From positions 1 through 62,645 of the forward strand of contig NZ_FOHW01000033.1 of NCBI RefSeq assembly GCF_900111735.1: DNA of 62,645 bases, written 5' to 3'. The translations under genes were made by a program, and so were the position numbers. The stretch comes from Pseudomonas graminis (GTDB lineage Bacteria; Pseudomonadota; Gammaproteobacteria; Pseudomonadales; Pseudomonadaceae). The notes under the pieces are model-generated. The model did not search any database and was not told where the DNA came from. It saw only the letters and a list, made by a program, of their open reading frames with translations. Below, in pieces: positions 13,730 to 23,012 of the stretch; position 1 is the first letter of the stretch; each line of letters begins with the position of its first letter.

Positions 13730-16062
13730 CCCTGCGCATCTCCTATCAACTCAACGACCGCATCAAGCAGCGCATCGTCATGGAAACTGGCCTTGGCCAG
13801 ATAATAATCGGCGCCGGCGTCCAGTCCGCGACGGCGATCTTCTTCACGGTCCTTGTACGACACCACCATCACCGGCAGCGATTGCAGACGGCTGTCGCGA
13901 CGCACCAGCGTCACCAGTTCGATGCCGTCCATGCGCGGCATGTCGATGTCGGTGATGAGCAAATCGAAATCCTCGCCGCGCAGGGCGTTCCAGCCGTCCA
14001 TGCCGTCCACGGCCACCGCCACTTCATAGCCACGGCTGAGCAACAATTTGCGTTCCAGTTCGCGCACGGTCAGTGAGTCATCGACCACCAGCACACGCTT
14101 GCGCACCCGGGTGTCAGCCTGACGACTGCGGCGATCAATGCGTTCCAGGCGCCCGGTGTTGAGGAGTTTCTCCACCGAACGCAGCATGTCCTCAACGTCG
14201 ATGATCAACACCGCTGAGCCGTCGTCGAGCAAAGCGCCGGCGGAGATGTCCTGCACCTTGCCCAGACGCGGATCCAGCGGCAGAACCACCAGCGTGCGTT
14301 CGCCGATGAAGCGTTCCACAGCGACGCCATACACCGCATCGCGCTCGCGAATCACCACCACTTTAAGCACGTCTTCACTGTGCTGGCTGGCCGGACGGTT
14401 GAGGAGCTGAGTGGCGGCCACCAGCCCGACGTGACGCTCTTCATGCCAGAAATGCTGACGCCCTTCCAGCTGCACGATTTCGTCGGCGCGCACGTCACGC
14501 ATGCGCTCAATGTGCGCCAGCGGAAAGGCATACGCTTCGCCGCCGACGTCCACCACCAGACTGCGCACCACCGACAAGGTCAGCGGCACCTCGAGATGGA
14601 AACGGCTGCCCTTCCCCGCGCGCTGGTCCAGTTCGACGCCGCCACGCAGCTGCCGAACCATATGCTGGACCGCGTCCAGGCCGACGCCTCGGCCGGACAC
14701 TTCAGTGACCTTGTCACGCATGCTGAAGCCGGGCAGGAACAGGAAGCTCAGCAGCTCTTCCTCGCTCAACTGCGCAGCGGTTTCCGCAGGCGAAAGTTTG
14801 CGCTCGACGATGTTCAGGCGCAGGCGTTCGAGATCGACACCGGCGCCGTCGTCGATCAGCTCGACCACCAGCAGCCCGGCCTGGTGCGAGGCCTTCAGCT
14901 TAATCAGCCCCTCGGCTGGCTTACCGATGGCGACGCGCTGCTCGGGCAGCTCGATGCCATGGTCGACGGCGTTGCGCAGCAAATGGGTCAGCGGCGCTTC
15001 GAGCTTTTCCAGGACATCGCGATCGACCTGGGTTTTCTCGCCGTCGATTTCCAGGCGAACCTGCTTGCCCAGCGAGCGGCCCAGATCCCGGACCATGCGC
15101 GCCTGCCCCACCAGCACATCGGCAAACGGGCGCATGCGGCAGGCCAGCGCGGTGTCGTACAGCAGTTGCGCGCGCTGGGAGGACTGCCAGCCGAACTCGT
15201 CGAGGTCAGCCGTCTGCTGAATCAACAAGTGCTGCGCTTCGCCGAGCAGACGCCGCGCTTCGTCCAGCGCCTTTTGCGCGTCGGGATCGGTGTTGGCGCC
15301 GAGCAAGGCTTCAAGACTGTCCAGCGCTCGGGTTGCGCCGGTCTGGGTGCGTTTGACCCGCTGCATTGCGGCCAGGTACGGCTTGAGCCGTTGAGTCTCG
15401 ACCAGTGACTTGCTCGACAGGTCCAGCAGGTTGTTCAAGCGTTCGGCGGTGACGCGCAGGACCCGTTCGCCGGTCTCGACCACACGTCGCTCACCGGGGC
15501 CATCTGCTTTAAGCGCCGGATCGGGAACGGGTTCGACGATGGCGGCAGCCAGTTCTTCGGCCGCCGAATCCTGCGCCGACTGCAGCGAGGTGACCAGCGA
15601 CTGCGCGTTGGCAAGCAAGATGTCTTCAAGGGAAGGCAGCGCGGTGGGCACCAGCATGGCTTTCATGGCCGGATCGTCGCTGACCATGTTGTTCATCAGC
15701 GCCACATAGCCGTCCACATCCGCCTGCGGCACGCTGGCGCCAGGCGTGGCGATGCGCATCAGCAAATCGGTGCCCATCAGCAGGGCATCGATGTGCTCGG
15801 GCAGCAGGTGCAATCGCCCTTCCTGGGCACTGACCAGGCAATCTTCCATGACGTGGGAAACACTGACGCCGGCGTTGACCCCGACAATGCGCGCCGCGCC
15901 TTTCAGCGAATGGGCCGCGCGCATGCACGCTTCCAGCTGATCGGCCTGGGTCGGGTTGCGCTCAAGGGCCAACAGGCCCGCGCTCAGCACCTGGGTCTGC
16001 GCTTCCGCCTCAAGGGTAAAGAGTTCGAACAGCGACGCGTCGCGCATTTGATCGGGCGTCAT
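13726..16062 (-). CDS. wspE: WspE, CheA-like hybrid histidine kinase
   Basis: 778 residues. The N-terminal HPt domain has the phospho-His in RAAHSLKGAARI (about His51). Then come the dimerisation region, an ATPase domain (HLLRNAVDHGIELPEQ, GRGVGLDAV), a CheW-like coupling domain and a C-terminal receiver (VLVVDDSLTVRELERKL, acceptor in LLITDIDMPRMDG). It autophosphorylates in response to WspA and passes phosphate to WspR and WspF. It overlaps both neighbours by 4 bp, indicating translational coupling. Confidence 0.98.
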   Translation of the reverse strand: MTPDQMRDASLFELFTLEAEAQTQVLSAGLLALERNPTQADQLEACMRAAHSLKGAARIVGVNAGVSVSHVMEDCLVSAQEGRLHLLPEHIDALLMGTDLLMRIATPGASVPQADVDGYVALMNNMVSDDPAMKAMLVPTALPSLEDILLANAQSLVTSLQSAQDSAAEELAAAIVEPVPDPALKADGPGERRVVETGERVLRVTAERLNNLLDLSSKSLVETQRLKPYLAAMQRVKRTQTGATRALDSLEALLGANTDPDAQKALDEARRLLGEAQHLLIQQTADLDEFGWQSSQRAQLLYDTALACRMRPFADVLVGQARMVRDLGRSLGKQVRLEIDGEKTQVDRDVLEKLEAPLTHLLRNAVDHGIELPEQRVAIGKPAEGLIKLKASHQAGLLVVELIDDGAGVDLERLRLNIVERKLSPAETAAQLSEEELLSFLFLPGFSMRDKVTEVSGRGVGLDAVQHMVRQLRGGVELDQRAGKGSRFHLEVPLTLSVVRSLVVDVGGEAYAFPLAHIERMRDVRADEIVQLEGRQHFWHEERHVGLVAATQLLNRPASQHSEDVLKVVVIRERDAVYGVAVERFIGERTLVVLPLDPRLGKVQDISAGALLDDGSAVLIIDVEDMLRSVEKLLNTGRLERIDRRSRQADTRVRKRVLVVDDSLTVRELERKLLLSRGYEVAVAVDGMDGWNALRGEDFDLLITDIDMPRMDGIELVTLVRRDSRLQSLPVMVVSYKDREEDRRRGLDAGADYYLAKASFHDDALLDAVVELIGDAQG

Positions 16063-16742
16063 GTCAGGCTCCGGTTTACGGCCGACAACAGCTGGTCTTC
16101 ATCAAGCAGGCGCAGGCTGCGGTTTTTCCATTGCACGACGCCTCGGGTGAAGCGCGCGTTGCTGTTCTGCGCCGACGCCGAGGCGGTATCCAGCAGGCGC
16201 GCTTCGATGGCATGAATGCCGTCGACCTCGTCCACAGGCACCACCACCGGACCGCCGTCTGCCGAAACGATCAGCATGCGCGGCAATGTTCGTGCATCAC
16301 CGACCGGCGCGACTGAAGGGTCCAGCCCGAGCAGTTCAACGAACGACAGGCACGCCACCAGGGCGCCACGGACATTGGCAACGCCCAGCAAGGCGCGGGA
16401 GCGCTGGTGCGGAAGCGAATGAATGGCTTGCACCGGCGACACCTCCACCAGACAACGGGTCGGCAGGCCGAGCCACTCTTCGCCCAGACGAAACACCACG
16501 GTCGAGCGGGTTTCGACTTCGACGGCGAGGGCATCGCTGTGCATCGACACACGCTGCTCCTGCGCCAGCGAGTAACGGTCGAGCAAGCGCGTTGCTGCGG
16601 CAGAGTACACCGAGCAGTTGCGGCAATGAATATGATCGGCAAGCAGCGGGCAGGACCGGTCGCCATGGATGCCGATGCGGTTCCAGCAGTCGTCGATCGC
16701 CTCGGCGTCGTCGCTGACCAGCTCTGTGTGTACGCGACTCAT
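16059..16742 (-). CDS. wspD: WspD, CheW-like coupling protein
   Basis: 227 residues. An N-terminal Cys/His-containing extension (HCRNCSVYSAAATRLLDR) precedes a CheW domain (VVFRLGEEWLGLPTRCLVEV ... LLGVANVRGALVACLSF). It links the receptor WspA to the kinase WspE. One of two CheW-type proteins in the operon, the other being WspB. It overlaps wspC and wspE by 4 bp each. Confidence 0.95.
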   Translation of the reverse strand: MSRVHTELVSDDAEAIDDCWNRIGIHGDRSCPLLADHIHCRNCSVYSAAATRLLDRYSLAQEQRVSMHSDALAVEVETRSTVVFRLGEEWLGLPTRCLVEVSPVQAIHSLPHQRSRALLGVANVRGALVACLSFVELLGLDPSVAPVGDARTLPRMLIVSADGGPVVVPVDEVDGIHAIEARLLDTASASAQNSNARFTRGVVQWKNRSLRLLDEDQLLSAVNRSLT

Positions 16743-18091
16743 CCACTGCGTCCTTCTTTAGTGACACCCCGTGCCGCGCGCTCCTGCAGCCGCCGGGCCC
16801 CTGCGCTGTCGCCCTGGGCGGCAAGCAGCGCGGCCAGTTGCGCGAGGGTTTCCGGATGCTGCGGCTGCAAATACAACGCCTTGCGATAAAACCCTTGTGC
16901 CGCACTCGCCTCCCCCGCCACTTCGCTGAGCAGGCCCAGCCAGTAAAAAACCGGCGCAACGGGTTCAAAGCGCTTGAGGTACTGCTCGCCTGCGGCCTTC
17001 GCCTCGGCACTGCGGCCTTCATTGGCAAGGGCCGCGATGCTGCGCAGCAACTCGGCAGCTTCGCCATTGCCAGCACCCGGCGCTACCACCGCCTTGATGT
17101 CCGGCCTGAGCGCAGCCCTGCGCTCCTCAGTCAGCGCAGGATCACCCAACAACCTTGGCGCGAAGGGCTGCGGTTTATGAGTGACGCGCGACTGGGCCGA
17201 GGTTGGGTGAGCAGACGTTGAATGAGGAGAAAATGAATGGTTTCGCGACAGCAAGGCTGGGGCAGTCAGGCCGCTGTGGGGTTCGGAAACGGCCTCGTCA
17301 CGCCGACGAAAGGCAAACGATTGGGCAATGCCGATCGACTCCATGCCCATGCGCCCGAGCAGGCTGCCCTCGGCGGGGCCGATAAACAGCACGCCGTCGT
17401 CGCGGGTCATGCGTTTGAGCGCCTCGAAGCCCTGACGCTGGGTGTCGACGTCAAAGTAGATCAGCAGGTTGCGGCAGAACACGAAATCGTAGGCCGACTG
17501 TGCCACTGGCATAGCGGGATCAAGCAGGTTGCCGGACTGGAAGCGCACCTGATCACGCACTCGCTCTTCCAGGCGATAACCGTCGTCCGCCGCATTGAAA
17601 AAACGCTCACGGAAACCCAGCTGATCGCCGCGAAACGAGTTCTTGCCATACACGCCCTGGCGCGCGCGCTGGATTGAAAGCGGGCTGATGTCCACCGCTT
17701 CGACGCTGAACTGCGGGCCTCGCAAACCTGCGTCGAACAGCGCCATGGCGATGGAGTATGGCTCCTCGCCGGTGGAGCATGGCAGGCTCAGAATCCGCAA
17801 CGGACGCACACCGTTAAGCTGAGCCAGCCGGGCATTGGCCAGCTTGCCGAGGGTGGCGAAGGATTCCGGATAACGGAAAAACCACGTTTCGGGGACGATC
17901 ACCGCTTCGATCAGCGCCTGTTGCTCATCCGCCGAAACCAGCAGGGTCTGCCAGTAATCGTCGTGGTCCCGCGCCCTGGACAGCGTGCAGCGCTGACGCA
18001 CGGCGCGCTCGATGATCGCCTCGCCCACCGAGGCGACGTCCAGCCCGATGCGGTCCTTTAGAAAAGCGAAGAAACGCGCATCGCTGCTCAT
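16739..18091 (-). CDS. wspC: WspC, CheR-like methyltransferase with TPR tail
   Basis: 450 residues. The CheR domain shows ETWFFRYPESF, the SAM-binding SLPCSTGEEPYSIAM and FVFCRNLLIYFD. A low-complexity linker (SPHSTSAHPTSAQ, near residue 290) leads to a C-terminal TPR region (GFYRKALYLQPQHPETLAQL). It methylates glutamates of WspA with S-adenosylmethionine, raising signalling and opposing WspF. It overlaps wspB and wspD by 4 bp. Confidence 0.97.
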   Translation of the reverse strand: MSSDARFFAFLKDRIGLDVASVGEAIIERAVRQRCTLSRARDHDDYWQTLLVSADEQQALIEAVIVPETWFFRYPESFATLGKLANARLAQLNGVRPLRILSLPCSTGEEPYSIAMALFDAGLRGPQFSVEAVDISPLSIQRARQGVYGKNSFRGDQLGFRERFFNAADDGYRLEERVRDQVRFQSGNLLDPAMPVAQSAYDFVFCRNLLIYFDVDTQRQGFEALKRMTRDDGVLFIGPAEGSLLGRMGMESIGIAQSFAFRRRDEAVSEPHSGLTAPALLSRNHSFSPHSTSAHPTSAQSRVTHKPQPFAPRLLGDPALTEERRAALRPDIKAVVAPGAGNGEAAELLRSIAALANEGRSAEAKAAGEQYLKRFEPVAPVFYWLGLLSEVAGEASAAQGFYRKALYLQPQHPETLAQLAALLAAQGDSAGARRLQERAARGVTKEGRSG

Positions 18092-18624
18092 GGCGCGACC
18101 TCGAAGGCATCAAGGCCCATGGGCTGCTCGGGAAACAACAGTTCGCGCACGGCGTCGCTGAGCAAGTCCTCCACGCGGATCCATTGCAGCAGGCCGTGTT
18201 CGTCCTCGCGCACCGGGCCCAGATACGGCGCCTGTGCGTTGTCCAGGCCGTAGGCTTTGAATTCATGGGGTGAGCAGCGCAGCGTGTCGGTCGCTTGCTC
18301 AAGGATCAAACCCAGCTCCCGCGGGGGACGATCGCCGCCGAGGCGGTAATGCACCAACACCAGCCGTGTGCTGGTACGCAGTTGAGAAGGATGGCCGAAG
18401 GTCAGCGCGCTGAGGTCGATGACCGGCACGATCGCGCCGCGGTGGGCAAATACACCCGCGACCCAGTGCGGCGCATGCGCGATGGGTTTGAGCATCAGCC
18501 GTGGCAGGACTTCAGCGACTTCTGTCGCTTGCAGCGCATAGCGTTCCGCGCCGATGCGGAACAGCAGAAACAGCTTGTTCTTCGGCAACACCGCAGCGCT
18601 GCGCCTGGCTGAATGCTCGATCAT
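18088..18624 (-). CDS. wspB: WspB, CheW-like coupling protein
   Basis: 178 residues. A single CheW domain (LFLLFRIGAERYALQATEVA ... WVAGVFAHRGAIVPVIDLSAL). It is needed with WspD to hold the WspA-WspE signalling complex together. It starts 9 bp after the wspA stop and overlaps wspC by 4 bp. Confidence 0.95.
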   Translation of the reverse strand: MIEHSARRSAAVLPKNKLFLLFRIGAERYALQATEVAEVLPRLMLKPIAHAPHWVAGVFAHRGAIVPVIDLSALTFGHPSQLRTSTRLVLVHYRLGGDRPPRELGLILEQATDTLRCSPHEFKAYGLDNAQAPYLGPVREDEHGLLQWIRVEDLLSDAVRELLFPEQPMGLDAFEVAP

Positions 18625-18633
18625 GGGCCTGAC

Positions 18634-20256
18634 TCAGACCTTGAAACGCGAAACGCCGCTACGCAGCCCCACCGCCACCTGGCTCAGCTCATCGATGGCG
18701 AAGCTGGCCTGACGCAGGGATTCAACGGTCTGGCTGCTGGCGTCACCCAACTGCACCAGCGCCTGGTTGATCTGTTCGGCGCCGGTGGCCTGGGCCTGCA
18801 TGCCTTCGTTGACCATCAAGACACGCGGCGCGAGGGCCTGCACCTGATGGATGATCTGGGAAAGCTGCTCGCCGACCTGGGTCACTTCGTACATGCCGCG
18901 ACGCACTTCTTCGGAGAATTTGTCCATGCCCATGACGCCTGCCGACACTGCCGACTGGATCTCGCGAACCATCTGCTCGATGTCGTAGGTGGCCACGGCG
19001 GTCTGGTCGGCCAGACGGCGGACCTCGGTCGCTACCACGGCGAAACCACGGCCGTATTCGCCGGCTTTTTCGGCTTCGATGGCGGCGTTGAGCGACAGCA
19101 GGTTGGTCTGGTCGGCGACTTTGACGATGGTCACCACGACCTGATTGATGTTGCCGGCCTTCTCATTGAGGATCGCCAGCTTGGAATTGACCAGATCGGC
19201 CGCGCCCATGACCGAGTGCATGGTTTCTTCCATGCGCGCCAGGCCCTGCTGACCGGAGCCCGCCAGGACCGAAGCCTGATCCGCCGCCGAGGTCACTTCC
19301 GTCATGGTGCGCACCAGATCCCGGGACGTCGCGGCAATCTCGCGGGAAGTGGCGCCAATTTCTGTTGTCGTTGCGGCGGTTTCGGTGGCCGTGGCCTGTT
19401 GCTGCTTGGAAGTGGCGGCAATCTCGGTGACCGAGGTGGTCACCTGAATCGACGAGCGCTGGGCCTGGGACACCAATGCGGCCAGCTCGGCCACCATGTC
19501 GTTGAAGCCGGTCTGCACCGATCCGAACTCATCGTTGCGGTCCAGGTTCAGACGCGTGCTCAGGTCGCCGGTGCGCATGGTGTCGAGGATCTGCACGATG
19601 CGGTTCATCGGTGCAAGAATTGCGCGCATCAGCAACAGGCCGCACGCAGCCGCCGCCAGCAAGGCGATGATCAACGAAATGCCGAGGGTGATTTTGGCGC
19701 TGGAGACGGCGGCCTGAATGGCGTCGGATGCGTTGTCGGCGACCACCTTGTTCTTGGCGCCGAGTGCGTTGAGCTCTTTGCGACCCTCCATCCACGCGGG
19801 CGTGAGTTGTTCGGCAAACATCCGCTGGGCCAGCGCGTAGTTATCGCCCTGGTAAGCCGCAAGCACACCGTTGAGCAAGAGCTGGTAGCGTTCGCGCAAT
19901 TGCAGAAACTGGGCGAAGTCATTGCGATCGGATTCGTCGAAAATGCTTTTCTGGTAATTGGCGATCTGCGCCTGCAGGCGGTCTTCGAATTCTTTGTACT
20001 GGTCTTCTTCAGCGCCGGTGAGGTCGCGACCCGCGCCTTCAACCAGCAAATGCTGGGTGGCTACGTAGCTTTCAACCCATGCACTGCGCACAGTACTGCT
20101 GTAAAAAACGCCGGGGAGCGCGTCCAGGCGTACCGCATCGCCGCTGTTCTCAATCACCAACAGGCGATTGAATGCCGCAACCACCATCAACAGCATGATG
20201 GCGATGATGACAGCGAAGCTCGCCAAAATCCGTTGACGCAACGTCCAGTTCTTCAC
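18634..20256 (-). CDS. wspA: WspA, membrane methyl-accepting receptor
   Basis: 540 residues. A first membrane helix (about 12-33, SFAVIIAIMLLMVV) is followed by a periplasmic four-helix sensory region, a second helix (LGISLIIALLAAAACGLLLM, about 190-210), a HAMP domain and a long cytoplasmic coiled coil with the receptor hairpin EAEKAGEYGRGFAVVATEVR. It detects surface contact or envelope stress and activates WspE; WspC and WspF adjust its methylation. It is the first gene of the operon. Confidence 0.97.
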   Translation of the reverse strand: MKNWTLRQRILASFAVIIAIMLLMVVAAFNRLLVIENSGDAVRLDALPGVFYSSTVRSAWVESYVATQHLLVEGAGRDLTGAEEDQYKEFEDRLQAQIANYQKSIFDESDRNDFAQFLQLRERYQLLLNGVLAAYQGDNYALAQRMFAEQLTPAWMEGRKELNALGAKNKVVADNASDAIQAAVSSAKITLGISLIIALLAAAACGLLLMRAILAPMNRIVQILDTMRTGDLSTRLNLDRNDEFGSVQTGFNDMVAELAALVSQAQRSSIQVTTSVTEIAATSKQQQATATETAATTTEIGATSREIAATSRDLVRTMTEVTSAADQASVLAGSGQQGLARMEETMHSVMGAADLVNSKLAILNEKAGNINQVVVTIVKVADQTNLLSLNAAIEAEKAGEYGRGFAVVATEVRRLADQTAVATYDIEQMVREIQSAVSAGVMGMDKFSEEVRRGMYEVTQVGEQLSQIIHQVQALAPRVLMVNEGMQAQATGAEQINQALVQLGDASSQTVESLRQASFAIDELSQVAVGLRSGVSRFKV

Positions 20257-20597
20257 AGTCAGCCCTCAAGGGTTCAACGCCGGCATGACCGGGTTCAAGA
20301 AGCGGACCGACAGACGGTCCAAAGCGAGCGGGAGTATAGCCCAGTGCCTTACCGATCTTCGGGCTGTTTCTGACGAGGAAAACGCCATAACACACAGACA
20401 GATCGGAAGTGTCTTACACGCTATCGGCTTGATGTGGCGTTGCTTGATGGTACGGATGCGTTGAAGGCGGATGTCTGGAATGGGGCTTGTTGATCAGGGC
20501 AGAAGAATGCGGATCAGGCCCAACGAGTGTTGGGCCTGATCCGGCAGCGTCGCGGGTTTCAGGTTACTTGTTATGGATCGCGGGCAAGCCCCCTGGT
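20257..20597. other. Intergenic region upstream of wspA
   Basis: About 340 bp between the wsp operon start and the DUF533 gene end. It should hold the wspA promoter; a TATACT-like box (minus strand, near 20335) precedes the operon but I cannot assign a start site. The only clear structure is the perfect inverted repeat at 20511-20542. Confidence 0.4.
20511..20542 (-). terminator. Perfect 14-bp hairpin, probable terminator of the DUF533 gene
   Basis: GGATCAGGCCCAAC, loop GAGT, GTTGGGCCTGATCC. It lies 56 bp past the DUF533 stop on that gene's strand and is followed there by GCATTCTTCT, only moderately T-rich. Terminator is likely but not certain. Confidence 0.55.
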
Positions 20598-21356
20598 TTA
20601 CGGCTGCGCCTGACGCACCTGTTGCTCAAGCTCGGTCTTCAGCGCCGGGTCGAGCTTCAGTTGCTTGGCCAGTTCGTCCAGGTAAGCGCGCTCCATGAAG
20701 TGTTCTTCGTCGACCATCATCACGCTGGCCAGGTACATCTCGGCAGCGATTTCAGGCGTATGCGCCGCGCGGGCGACATCGACAGGATCCAGCGGTTTGT
20801 TCAGCTCGGCGTGCAGCCATTGCTGCAGTTCGTTGTCGCCGGTGATCCGGGTGAATTCGCCTTCGATGAGTTCGCGTTCACGCGCGTCGACGTGGCCGTC
20901 GGCCTTGGCTGCTGCCACCAGGGCCCGCAGGATGGCCTCGCTGTGCTGTTCGACCTGGGCCGGGGGCACGCGGTCCACAGTCTGCGGCTCAGCCGGTTGC
21001 GCCACACCCTGACTTGCCTGCCAGTTGCCATAGGCCTTGTACGCCAGCACGCCCAAGGCTGCGAGCCCGCCATAGGTCAGCGCCTTGCCGCCCATTTTGC
21101 GTGCGCCTTTGTTGCCCATCAGCAAGCCCATCGCGCCCGCCGCAAGCGCACCGCCGCCAGCACCGGAAAGCAGCCCGCCAAGGCTGCCGCCCAGCTGGCC
21201 TCCCAAGCCGCTGCCACCAACCTTGCCAAGCAGATCGCCAAGCCCGCCCTGCCCGTTTTGCCCGCTTTTGCCGCTCTTTTCGTGAGCGCCGGTCTTGTTT
21301 TGCAGCAGGTCCTGACCGGATTTCAACAATTGATCAAGCAAACCGCGCGTGTTCAT
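20598..21356 (-). CDS. DUF533 / TerB-like (YebE family) membrane protein
   Basis: 252 residues. The N-terminus MNTRGLLDQLLKSGQDLLQN is followed by a Gly-rich low-complexity stretch (about 28-75, GLGDLLGKVGGSGLGGQLGG) and a membrane-associated segment (ALTYGGLAALGVLAYKAYG). The C-terminal half is a TerB-like helical domain with acidic AAAKADGHVDARERELIEGE, the signature of DUF533. Its role is not established. Monocistronic. Confidence 0.87.
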   Translation of the reverse strand: MNTRGLLDQLLKSGQDLLQNKTGAHEKSGKSGQNGQGGLGDLLGKVGGSGLGGQLGGSLGGLLSGAGGGALAAGAMGLLMGNKGARKMGGKALTYGGLAALGVLAYKAYGNWQASQGVAQPAEPQTVDRVPPAQVEQHSEAILRALVAAAKADGHVDARERELIEGEFTRITGDNELQQWLHAELNKPLDPVDVARAAHTPEIAAEMYLASVMMVDEEHFMERAYLDELAKQLKLDPALKTELEQQVRQAQP

Positions 21357-21619
21357 GACTTCACCTTCAGAAATGGGGACAGACGATTCGACCCGCAGGT
21401 TAAGGCGAAGGCACCAGCACCCGTTGAGCAGGTTTGCATCTGAATGTTGCGGCGATGGGTTGTCCTGAGGGCCGGATGACGACAGGTTTTCACTCCCCCG
21501 TCTCCGCCTCCACGAATGGGCTCGGTATTTGCTGCGTCAAGTTTGTCGAGGATCGAACTGGGCACTACGCTCTGCATCACCGATCTCTGCCCACACCACC
21601 ACCATAAGGCAAACCCAAC

Positions 21620-22771
21620 ATGTCCGTGCACAAGACCGCGATTCTGAGCGCCGTGATCACCGCACTATTCACCAGCGGCGCGGTGCAGGCCGCTGAAGCA
21701 CTCACGGCGGTGGGCGATGGCGAGGGGCAGCTGGATATCGTGGCGTGGCCGGGCTACATCGAGCGCGGCGAAAGCGACAAGGCCTACGACTGGGTAACCG
21801 GCTTCGAGCAGGAAACCGGCTGCAAGGTCAACGTCAAGACCGCCGCAACGTCCGACGAAATGGTCAGCCTGATGACCAAGGGCGGCTATGACCTGGTCAC
21901 CGCATCGGGCGACGCGTCGCTGCGTCTGATCGCCGGCAAGCGCGTGCAGCCCATCGAGCCCACGTTGATCCCGAACTGGAAAACCCTCGACCCACGCTTG
22001 AAAGATGGCCCTTGGTACACGGTTGAAAACAAAACTTACGGTACGCCGTATCAGTGGGGCCCGAACGTGCTGATGTACAACACCAACGTGTTCAAGACGC
22101 CGCCGGTGAGCTGGAGTGTGGTGTTCGAGCCGCAGGATTTGCCCGACGGCAAACCGAACAAGGGTCGGGTTCAGGCCTATGACGGACCGATCTACATCGC
22201 CGACGCCGCGCTGTATTTGAAGACCGCCAAGCCAGAGCTGGACATCGTCGACCCTTACCAGCTCACCGAGACCCAGTACAAGGCCGTGCTCGACCTGCTC
22301 CGCGCCCAGCAGCCGCTGGTTCATCGCTACTGGCATGACGCGACAGTGCAGATGAGTGACGTGAAAAACGAAGGCGTGGCAGCGTCCAGTTCGTGGGGCT
22401 ACATGGTCAACGGGCTGGTCGCCGACAAACAACCCGTCGCCTCGACCATCCCTCAGGAAGGCGCCACCGGTTGGGCCGATACCACGATGTTGCACGCCGA
22501 GGCCAAACACCCGAACTGTGCCTACAAATGGATGAACTGGTCGCTGCAACCGAAGGTTCAGGGCGACGTCGCCGCCTGGTTCGGCTCTCTGCCGGTGGTG
22601 CCTGAAGCGTGCAAGGGTAACGAACTGCTCGGCGCCGAGGGCTGCGAAACCAACGGGTTTGATCTGTTCGAGAAGATCGCCTTCTGGAAAACACCCCAGG
22701 CCGAGGGCGGGAAGTACGTGCCGTACAGCCGCTGGACCCAGGATTACATTGCGATCATGGGTGGGCGTTAG
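21620..22771 (+). CDS. Polyamine-type ABC transporter substrate-binding protein
   Basis: 383 residues with signal peptide MSVHKTAILSAVITALFTSG (cleavage near AVQAAEA). The PotD/YdcS-like solute-binding fold is seen in LDIVAWPGYIERG, TSDEMVSLMTKGGYDLVTAS and YGTPYQWGPNVLMYNTNVF. It captures a polyamine or similar cation in the periplasm for the ATPase and two permeases downstream; the exact ligand cannot be told from sequence. It is separated from the ATPase gene by 241 bp containing a REP pair, unlike the tightly packed rest of the operon. Confidence 0.92.
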   Translation: MSVHKTAILSAVITALFTSGAVQAAEALTAVGDGEGQLDIVAWPGYIERGESDKAYDWVTGFEQETGCKVNVKTAATSDEMVSLMTKGGYDLVTASGDASLRLIAGKRVQPIEPTLIPNWKTLDPRLKDGPWYTVENKTYGTPYQWGPNVLMYNTNVFKTPPVSWSVVFEPQDLPDGKPNKGRVQAYDGPIYIADAALYLKTAKPELDIVDPYQLTETQYKAVLDLLRAQQPLVHRYWHDATVQMSDVKNEGVAASSSWGYMVNGLVADKQPVASTIPQEGATGWADTTMLHAEAKHPNCAYKWMNWSLQPKVQGDVAAWFGSLPVVPEACKGNELLGAEGCETNGFDLFEKIAFWKTPQAEGGKYVPYSRWTQDYIAIMGGR

Positions 22772-22793
22772 ACCCAGGCACCCCACATAACCC

Positions 22794-22926
22794 GTAGGAG
22801 CGTGGCTTGTCCCGCGATCGGCCGGGAACCGGTCGCAAGATCTGAGGATGCGGTGTGTCATTAAAGTCGCGTCGCCCGATTCAATGACTGCTGCGCAGTC
22901 AATCGCGGGACAAGCCACGCTCCTAC
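22794..22926. repeat. REP inverted pair inside the ABC-transporter operon
   Basis: Arms GTAGGAGCGTGGCTTGTCCC+GCGA (22794-22817) and its exact complement (22903-22926). A third REP family. It sits right after the binding-protein gene and before the ATPase gene, where such hairpins can protect the upstream mRNA and raise binding-protein yield. Confidence 0.88.
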
Positions 22927-23012
22927 AAAGACCGTGTTCATTCAGATGCATCCAGCCCGGTTGCTGTAAGGGCAGCAGCTGTCAGTCGACTTGATTTCGG
23001 GAATTAACCACC

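Noticed and set aside
18613..20373. A 586-codon plus-strand frame opposite wspA
   Set aside because: Complement shadow of the wspA coding sequence with biased composition.
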